From Dokdonella sp. (GTDB lineage: Bacteria > Pseudomonadota > Gammaproteobacteria > Xanthomonadales > Rhodanobacteraceae): DNA of 64,000 nt. Below the pieces are notes generated by a model. The model did not search any database. It was not told the origin of the DNA and worked only from the letters and a program-made list of their open reading frames with translations. The DNA is taken from positions 42,587 to 106,586 of the forward strand of contig JAHCAR010000016.1 of NCBI GenBank assembly GCA_019634795.1, read 5' to 3'. The position numbers and the translations under genes were made by a program. Below, piece after piece: positions 57,931 through 64,000 of the stretch; positions within the stretch are counted from its first letter, which is position 1, and every line of letters starts with the position of its first letter.

Positions 57931-60627
57931 TTGGACGAGGTTCGGTTCCATCGGGTGAAAGACCTGTTCGATACGCTGCTCGAACTTTCCGTCGACGAAC
58001 GCGAACGCCTGCTCTTGCACTCGCGCGAGCATGGTGAGGCGACGCGCAGCTATGTGGCCGGTCTTCTCGAGGCGGATGCCGCGCTGGCCGACAGCACGGT
58101 CAGGCCACTGCTGACCCGCGCCGAACCGGCTCCCGAGGATTCACCGGCGGAAGCCAATCCGAGCCGTATCGGGACACAAATTGGTGCCTTCACGATCCTT
58201 TGTGAGCTGGGTCACGGGGGCATGGGAAGCGTCTATCTCGCCCAACGCGCCGACGGCTCGGTTGCGCAGCGCGTCGCGATCAAGATCGTTCGGCCAGAGC
58301 GCCTCGATGCAGCCACCCTGGCCCGCTTTCGCATCGAGCGCCAGGTCCTTGCCCTGTTCAATCATCCGAGCATCGCTTCGCTCATCGATCTCGGCGAACT
58401 CCAAGACGGTGCACCGTACGTTGTCATGGAGTATGTCGAGGGCATTCCGATCACGGACCACGCCAACACCTTCCATTGCACGCTCGCTCAGCGACTCGAT
58501 CTCTTCCTGCAGGTTTGTGATGCGGTCCTGCACGCGCACCGCAACCTGGTCCTGCATCGCGATATCAAGCCAAGCAACGTGCTGGTGGATGCCGAAGGCC
58601 GACCGAAGCTGATCGACTTCGGCATCGCCAAACCGCTGGAGGCCCGCACCGGCGTCGCGGGCTACGAGGAAACGAAGACGCGCAAGCAGTTCTTCTCCAT
58701 AGGGAACGTGGCGCCCGAATACCTGACCGCGGGAATAAGCGGCATTGCCAGCGATGTCTATTCGCTTGGCGTTTTGCTCTACGAGCTTCTTGCCAGCGCC
58801 AAGCCCTATCGGTTCGACGGCCTCGGTCTGGCGCAAATCGAGCAGCAGATCGTCGAGGTTGATCCGGAACCGCCGAGCGCGCGTCTTGAGGCGCGGGAGA
58901 AGGACCGCGAGTGCGCAATGGATCAGTCTGGAAGGATCCGGGCTTGGGAGATTCGCGGTGATCTCGACAGCATCGTCATGCGCTGCCTTCGCAAGCGTGC
59001 AAAAGATCGCTACGACTCTGTGGCCGAGCTCGTCGACGACATCGAGCGCTACAGAAGGGGCTTTCCGGTTCTTGCCCGGCGAGGTGGCTGGTTGTATCGA
59101 TCGCGTCGCTTCCTTCGCCGTAATCGCACGGTACTTTCCGGCGCAGTCGGGGTCTTGGTCATTGGCCTCGCGTTTTCGGCAACCTACTTCGTACAGCGCT
59201 CATCAACGGTTGAGCAACGTGACCGGGCCGATCAGCTGGCATCGGTGATGCGTTCTGCACTCGGATCGGCGGATCCTGCGTTCGCGCTCGGCAAGAACGT
59301 CTCGGCACGTGAGGTCTTCGAGCGTATCGCCACCGAGGCGGAGCATTCTACAGAACTGGGATCCAAATCCCGGGCTACCCTGCTGGCGTCCATTGCCGAA
59401 GTCACCTTGCACATCGGCGAGCCGCAACAGGCCTTGCATCTCTTGGAGAGCCTTGATGTATCCGGCCTGGACGATCGGGCGAGAGACGAGATCACCCGAC
59501 TTCGAACCAGAACACTGCTCGCTCTCGGGGACACTATTGCAGCGCGACGCGCGCTGGCGACGCGAGATATCGACACGCTAGACAAGGGTTCAATTGCGCT
59601 GTGGCAATTGCTGGATGCGACGATCTATTTCCAGGAGATGGATTTCCAGAGTGCCGCCAGAGTTTGTGATGCGCTTGGACGTTCGGCGCCAACCTTGGGC
59701 ATCAAGGAAGAAGCTTTGTTGCTGCAGGCTCGCGCGTACGAGCGCCTGGACAGACAGGATGAAGCACTGCATCTCTATCAAGAGGTGCTCACGGAGCAGT
59801 ACACCCGATTGCCCAGGATTCATCCGGCCATCCTGCGCACATTGCTGGACTTGGCGCACCTTGCCGCATATACGGGAAAGGTGGCAAACATCGGCGATCC
59901 TACCACTGAGGCGTTGAGGGTGGGTGAGGCGCTTTACGGCCGTCATTCCTTGGGATTTCTGGAAATCTTGAGGGTGCGCCGGGACATGTTCGGCAAAGAC
60001 TCCCGGCACAAGGAGGAACGCGAGGTCCAGTTCGAGATTGTGTCTTTGGTTGACGACCTGATTGGGCGTGACACGCCTGTAGCGATCGAGGAATATTTGC
60101 GGCTTGCGGAGGTAACTCGGCAGCTTGCGATCGTTTCGAATCAGCCGGCGCTATCTGCTGAGGCAACACAGCTATACAGGAAGGTCATTGACGCTGCGCA
60201 GCGCGCGTTTCCATCGGATGACTTGCGTCTATTCAAGTACCGCACTGTTTTCGGCATTCACCTTGTCCGACTATACAATTTCAAGGAAGCGACCGATCTT
60301 CTTTCCAGCGCCATCAAGGCGGTGGAGCACAACCCTGCTGCGGATCAGGGGCCACTGGGCAACTTGTCCAAACTCGCGCGCAACATTTGCGTGTACGCCG
60401 AGGACCAAACCAGCGCTAATCGGCAAATGCTCCTGCAATCCATCCAGTACAACCGCGAAAGCGCGACTTCCTATCCGGCAAAAGTTGCCACCAAGGCCCT
60501 GGAATCTGTCGCTCGACACCTCGACGTAGAGTTGCTACCGACGGGGCCGCTCGTCGCAGGAATCGATACTACTCCCCCCGAAGTAGCGATCTCTCCGGGC
60601 CTTCGTTCGAGGATTGTCGAGAAATAG
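57931..60627 (+). CDS. transmembrane Ser/Thr protein kinase with TPR-like sensor region
   Basis: 898 residues. A helical N-terminal segment (about 1-75) is followed by a kinase domain (about 85-375). GHGGMG (94-99), AIK with Lys118, HRDIKPSN (209-216) and DFG (229-231) are all intact, so it should be active. A single membrane helix (about 400-421) leads to a long C-terminal helical region with TPR-like repeats, probably periplasmic and sensing. The TTG start at 57931 has AGGAG six bases before it. Co-transcribed with the sigma factor. Codon choice is less GC-biased than in the housekeeping genes. Confidence 0.92.
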   Translation: MDEVRFHRVKDLFDTLLELSVDERERLLLHSREHGEATRSYVAGLLEADAALADSTVRPLLTRAEPAPEDSPAEANPSRIGTQIGAFTILCELGHGGMGSVYLAQRADGSVAQRVAIKIVRPERLDAATLARFRIERQVLALFNHPSIASLIDLGELQDGAPYVVMEYVEGIPITDHANTFHCTLAQRLDLFLQVCDAVLHAHRNLVLHRDIKPSNVLVDAEGRPKLIDFGIAKPLEARTGVAGYEETKTRKQFFSIGNVAPEYLTAGISGIASDVYSLGVLLYELLASAKPYRFDGLGLAQIEQQIVEVDPEPPSARLEAREKDRECAMDQSGRIRAWEIRGDLDSIVMRCLRKRAKDRYDSVAELVDDIERYRRGFPVLARRGGWLYRSRRFLRRNRTVLSGAVGVLVIGLAFSATYFVQRSSTVEQRDRADQLASVMRSALGSADPAFALGKNVSAREVFERIATEAEHSTELGSKSRATLLASIAEVTLHIGEPQQALHLLESLDVSGLDDRARDEITRLRTRTLLALGDTIAARRALATRDIDTLDKGSIALWQLLDATIYFQEMDFQSAARVCDALGRSAPTLGIKEEALLLQARAYERLDRQDEALHLYQEVLTEQYTRLPRIHPAILRTLLDLAHLAAYTGKVANIGDPTTEALRVGEALYGRHSLGFLEILRVRRDMFGKDSRHKEEREVQFEIVSLVDDLIGRDTPVAIEEYLRLAEVTRQLAIVSNQPALSAEATQLYRKVIDAAQRAFPSDDLRLFKYRTVFGIHLVRLYNFKEATDLLSSAIKAVEHNPAADQGPLGNLSKLARNICVYAEDQTSANRQMLLQSIQYNRESATSYPAKVATKALESVARHLDVELLPTGPLVAGIDTTPPEVAISPGLRSRIVEK

Positions 60628-61046
60628 ACTTACGCTGGAACCAGAGTTCATCATCGGCTGAATTCCGGTCCGATCGGAGCCATGCTATTGGCCCGGATGG
60701 TGCATTTCACCAGAGAGCCGAGTCATCCTTGGCTGTCGCGCTGGCGCGTTGCGCCGGACAATTCTCCGCCGGCACGATGAAAATCATGTCTCGCCAACCC
60801 CGAGAGTCAACAGGATGCGCCCTGCTCCTGAATTTCACGTTTTCGGTTAGATGTCCTGGCCGATGCTCCTATTCCGGACGACCAACTCCAGCCGGTCGCC
60901 GGCGCCTGCATCAGCCCGCCCCGCCGTGCTCGGCCTTCAGTTCCGGAGTTTCCGTGATCATCTTTCCCGCGACATTCCGATAGGACAAGTAAGGCTGCTC
61001 GTGCGTCGATCGCTCGGGAAGTTCATCTGTCTATTCGGAGGCAAAA
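60628..61046. other. spacer between kinase and RHS genes
   Basis: 419 bases without a supported gene or RNA. GGAGG at 61037-61041 is the ribosome site of the following gene. A promoter used by the upstream sigma factor could lie here, but I cannot recognise its boxes. Confidence 0.5.
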
Positions 61047-64000
61047 ATGAGCACTACCATGGAGCTGGACTACAACTCCCCGGCGCGTCGGCTGGATTGC
61101 CCGCGATCACGTTCCGCCAAGTCGCCGAGCGTCTCCAAACTCCTGGCGGCGGCATTCTTCCTCTTCTTTGCAACGACCTGGTCTTCGTTGCATGCGCAAG
61201 TTGCGGAATCACTTCAGTACTGCACATCGAATCCCTACTTTGCGTCGCCGCCTCCGCCACCAGGGTACAGCTCGGGATGTTTTCCGAGCTATGCGGAAGC
61301 TGAAAATTTCATGAAGCAGGAGCCAAGCCCCGCGAAAGGTCGGGCGTTGCTCGAAATAAAGCAGCAGCTACCTAAACTTACTGGTTCGGGCGGAAAGGAT
61401 ATCGAGGTTGCCTATTATGTTCCTCCAAGACCACCGCAAGAAAAGGCAGCCGACAGCTTTACATCCGGTTGGACAGGGGGGACTGGTTGGGGACCCGTTA
61501 CTTGCCCGAGTGGGCACTATCCTTTTCTCACCCAAGGACCCCAAGGCGCCGACAAGTGTGCGGACCTCGATGAGCTAGAGGACGCTATCCGCGATGGATA
61601 TCCCTTCCATCCAGGCTACTGCTTGACACATTTCGGCTCATACCTCGAGACTCTTGAGCGCGGTTTTTCCTCGTACACGCCCGTGGGTGGTACTGAGGCT
61701 TGGGGTGATCGGGGCTTAATCAAAGGGTCCTTGAATAGTCCTGCAGGCCCCCCTCCTGGCTATGACCCGCCGCCGCCTTCATATATGGAGCATCCTTGCG
61801 ATCAGACGCCCGGATATGAAGCAAACGCGCACTGGACTGCATCTCTGACGGGCTATTTCTGGTGTCCCACTCATTTTGTCGGTACGAGCAATTCGAGCAG
61901 TTCCAACCCGGAGAGGCTCCAGACAGCCTGTGTCAACTCCGAGATTGGCTCGATAACGACGCGCCTTCTGGAAGGGTGCGCAAAGGGCGAAGGAAACCCG
62001 TGCATTCCTTCAAGTGGAGCCAAGGTGCAGGTAGAGACGGACTTCTCATGGGGCCGGCTGAACTTTACCCGGACATATAGCTCATTGGCGCAGCTCGCCG
62101 ACAACAGCAACCTTGGCCCGATGTGGGGGCACTATCTTGGAGCGCGAGTCTGGCGGACGGTCAACAACTCAAATCTTGTCTATTTCAAAGACAGCTCAAA
62201 CCATCTGGAGAAGTTCACCAAGACGACGTCGGCCACAATCTTTGCCTCGACAAACCGCATTGGCACCACTCTGGTCTGGCAACCCGGCACGCCGGGAAAC
62301 TGGGTGATTACGGAGCCGAACGGCACGCAATGGGTGTTCGATGGAACTGTTGCGCATCACAGTTACCCCGATAGAGTGGCAAGGGCGGGCCTGCTTCTGG
62401 AAATTCGCTTTCCCGACTCGCCTTCCGACAATCTTACTCTGACCTACTGCGATACCCCCCGCATCCTGGAGGGGACTTGCCAGCTCTTCTACTCACTCTT
62501 GGCGGTGACCGATGGCCGCGGCCGTATGCTTTCCTTCGAATACGCCCCGGCAAGTTATGAGCCCGAGTACCATGCCCCGCGATTGACCAGCATATCTGAC
62601 GATGAGGGCGTGCTTACGAGTTACGCGTACGACGTATCCGGGATGCTGTCGACCGTGACTTATCGCCCGAACTCGGCATCGCCCACCTCACGCATGTATC
62701 TCTATGGTGAGGCAGGCAATATCTGCAAGGATGGCAGCGGCAACCCCAGCCTGCCGTGCCCTGTCTCCGGCTTTCCCAAGTTGCTTACCGGGAAGATCGA
62801 CGAATCGAACCATCGCTTCCTGAATGTCACCTATGACAACCGGGGACGCGTGACGTCTTCAAGCCATCCGGCCGACGCTGACAAGGTTTCGCTCGCATAT
62901 TCCGCGTCGAATACCCTCGTGACCATGCCTGATGGTTCAGTAAAGACCTACGTCTACGGCACGCAGCTTTTTCCGAGGCTTGTTGACTATACGGTGTCGG
63001 GCAGTGGCCAATCGAACCTCACGCACCGGACCTACAACACGTCGGACCGTGTTTATGAGGAAACTGATCCGCGCCTGGTCGTAACGCGACACGGCTACGA
63101 TACCTATCATGAAACCTCTCGAATCGAGGGACTTGGTACACCGTCGCAGCGCACGGTCGAGACGACTTGGGACGATGCGATCAATCGAGTCGTTTCGCGG
63201 ACTGTCAAGAACGCAAGCTCGATTGTCGAGTCGGTCCAGAAATGGGCATACAACTCACGTGGGCAGGTAGTCGCGGTATGCAATGTTGATCCGTCCGATA
63301 GCGCTGCAATGGCCTATGTCTGCAGCGCAACGACGGCGCCACCGGCCGGCGCCAAGGTGCGCCGCACGGTCAACGCCTACTGCGAAGCCTCCGATGTCAC
63401 AGCTGGAACGTGTCCGATCGAAGGCTTGTTGATTGCAACCAATGGTGCCCGCGGAACGACGGATGCGGGCATGAACGGCCTCGACGATGTCACGACCTAC
63501 ACCTACCGTTTGCAGGACGATGCGAGTTGCGCCACGGAGGGCGCCTGCACCTATCGCAAGGGCGATTTGTGGAAGGTGACCAACGCGTTGGGCCAGGTCA
63601 CGGAGACCATCAAGTACGACAAGAACGGGCGTCCGACGCGCATCAAGGATGCCAATGGCACGCTGACGGATCTCGTCTATCACCCACGCGGCTGGCTGGT
63701 TGATCGTATCGTGCGCGCGAGCGCATTTGGCTTTCCGAATGCAAATGACGCAACGACCCACATGGACTATGACGCCGTCGGCAATGTCACGCGCGTGACC
63801 CAGCCCGATGGTGCCTATCTGAATTACACCTACGACGATGCCCATCGTCTGATCAGGATCACCGACAACTTCAACAATGCGATCGACTATTGCCCGGGTG
63901 GTGTCGGCAGCGCCGATTGTCTCGACGCGGCCGGCAATCGCCTTGTCGAGCAGACCAAGGATTCGGGCGGCACGATCAAGCGCAGCCTGCGCCGCACCTT
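61047..64000 (+). CDS. secreted RHS/YD-repeat protein (partial, runs off window)
   Basis: An uninterrupted frame of 984 codons from ATG 61047 to the window edge. A long basic N-terminus is followed by a hydrophobic segment (about 33-46) and a likely cleavage after LHA. Next comes a Cys- and Pro-rich region (about 55-330) with proline runs (SPPPPPGY, PPPGYDPPPPSY) that I do not recognise. From about residue 325 a DUF6531-like start (KVQVETDFSWGRLNFTRTYS) leads into YD repeats (YDNRGRVTSS, YDAVGNVTRVTQPDG, YDDAHRLIRITD). Such proteins form hollow shells that often carry a C-terminal toxin; that end lies outside the window. Base use is more AT-rich than in the core genes. Confidence 0.88.
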   Translation, partial: MSTTMELDYNSPARRLDCPRSRSAKSPSVSKLLAAAFFLFFATTWSSLHAQVAESLQYCTSNPYFASPPPPPGYSSGCFPSYAEAENFMKQEPSPAKGRALLEIKQQLPKLTGSGGKDIEVAYYVPPRPPQEKAADSFTSGWTGGTGWGPVTCPSGHYPFLTQGPQGADKCADLDELEDAIRDGYPFHPGYCLTHFGSYLETLERGFSSYTPVGGTEAWGDRGLIKGSLNSPAGPPPGYDPPPPSYMEHPCDQTPGYEANAHWTASLTGYFWCPTHFVGTSNSSSSNPERLQTACVNSEIGSITTRLLEGCAKGEGNPCIPSSGAKVQVETDFSWGRLNFTRTYSSLAQLADNSNLGPMWGHYLGARVWRTVNNSNLVYFKDSSNHLEKFTKTTSATIFASTNRIGTTLVWQPGTPGNWVITEPNGTQWVFDGTVAHHSYPDRVARAGLLLEIRFPDSPSDNLTLTYCDTPRILEGTCQLFYSLLAVTDGRGRMLSFEYAPASYEPEYHAPRLTSISDDEGVLTSYAYDVSGMLSTVTYRPNSASPTSRMYLYGEAGNICKDGSGNPSLPCPVSGFPKLLTGKIDESNHRFLNVTYDNRGRVTSSSHPADADKVSLAYSASNTLVTMPDGSVKTYVYGTQLFPRLVDYTVSGSGQSNLTHRTYNTSDRVYEETDPRLVVTRHGYDTYHETSRIEGLGTPSQRTVETTWDDAINRVVSRTVKNASSIVESVQKWAYNSRGQVVAVCNVDPSDSAAMAYVCSATTAPPAGAKVRRTVNAYCEASDVTAGTCPIEGLLIATNGARGTTDAGMNGLDDVTTYTYRLQDDASCATEGACTYRKGDLWKVTNALGQVTETIKYDKNGRPTRIKDANGTLTDLVYHPRGWLVDRIVRASAFGFPNANDATTHMDYDAVGNVTRVTQPDGAYLNYTYDDAHRLIRITDNFNNAIDYCPGGVGSADCLDAAGNRLVEQTKDSGGTIKRSLRRT

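Noticed and set aside
60729-60983. Small ORF in the kinase-RHS spacer
   Set aside because: No ribosome site, no family features and composition like a random frame.

Overview
The window is GC-rich chromosomal DNA of a gammaproteobacterium, most likely of the order Lysobacterales (Xanthomonadales). Three things point there: a complete N-acetylcitrulline arginine pathway (argF', argG, argE', a fused N-acetylglutamate kinase/synthase, argC, argH) followed by proB-proA; the order lolB-ispE-tRNA-Gln-prs-rplY-pth-ychF; and GTAGGAGCGGC-type REP repeats. The genus cannot be fixed from the sequence; a Rhodanobacteraceae-like member is a guess.

Layout. 1-5909: housekeeping genes (TPR protein tail, lolB, ispE, tRNA-Gln, prs, rplY, pth, ychF, thioesterase). 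5910-8343: a tRNA operon (broken tRNA-Tyr copy, intact tRNA-Tyr, tRNA-Gly, tRNA-Thr), tuf copy 1 and tRNA-Trp. 8400-39072: an almost unbroken run of translation and transcription genes: secE-nusG-rplKAJL-rpoBC, then rpsL-rpsG-fusA-tuf copy 2, then the S10, spc and alpha clusters from rpsJ to rplQ, closed by a strong terminator. 39253-45772: dsbB, a class II DAHP synthase, a PAP2 phosphatase with a GT4-like glycosyltransferase, sufE-like, cysS and a secreted glycine-zipper protein. 45773-55873: arginine and proline biosynthesis. 55874-64000: an accessory region with a seven-copy tandem repeat, a deacetylase remnant, an ECF sigma factor, a membrane Ser/Thr kinase, and the first 984 codons of a secreted RHS/YD-repeat protein that runs off the window.

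Most interesting. Just before argF' lies what reads as a complete arginine attenuator. It has a 34-codon leader ORF with an Arg cluster (R-A-R-R), three mutually exclusive pairings (1:2, 2:3, 3:4), and an intrinsic terminator with a U tract 22 bases before the argF' start codon. Arg-tRNA supply could thus control the whole arg operon.

A second theme is a family of intergenic inverted repeats built from GGGATTC heptads, ten copies, most starting within a few bases of a stop codon. One copy supplies the C-terminus of ArgF' and the N-terminus of ArgG. Other structure includes a partly duplicated tRNA-Tyr, near-identical tuf genes whose identity extends past the stop codon, an attenuator-like hairpin before rpsL, and a short palindrome flanking fusA in inverted orientation.
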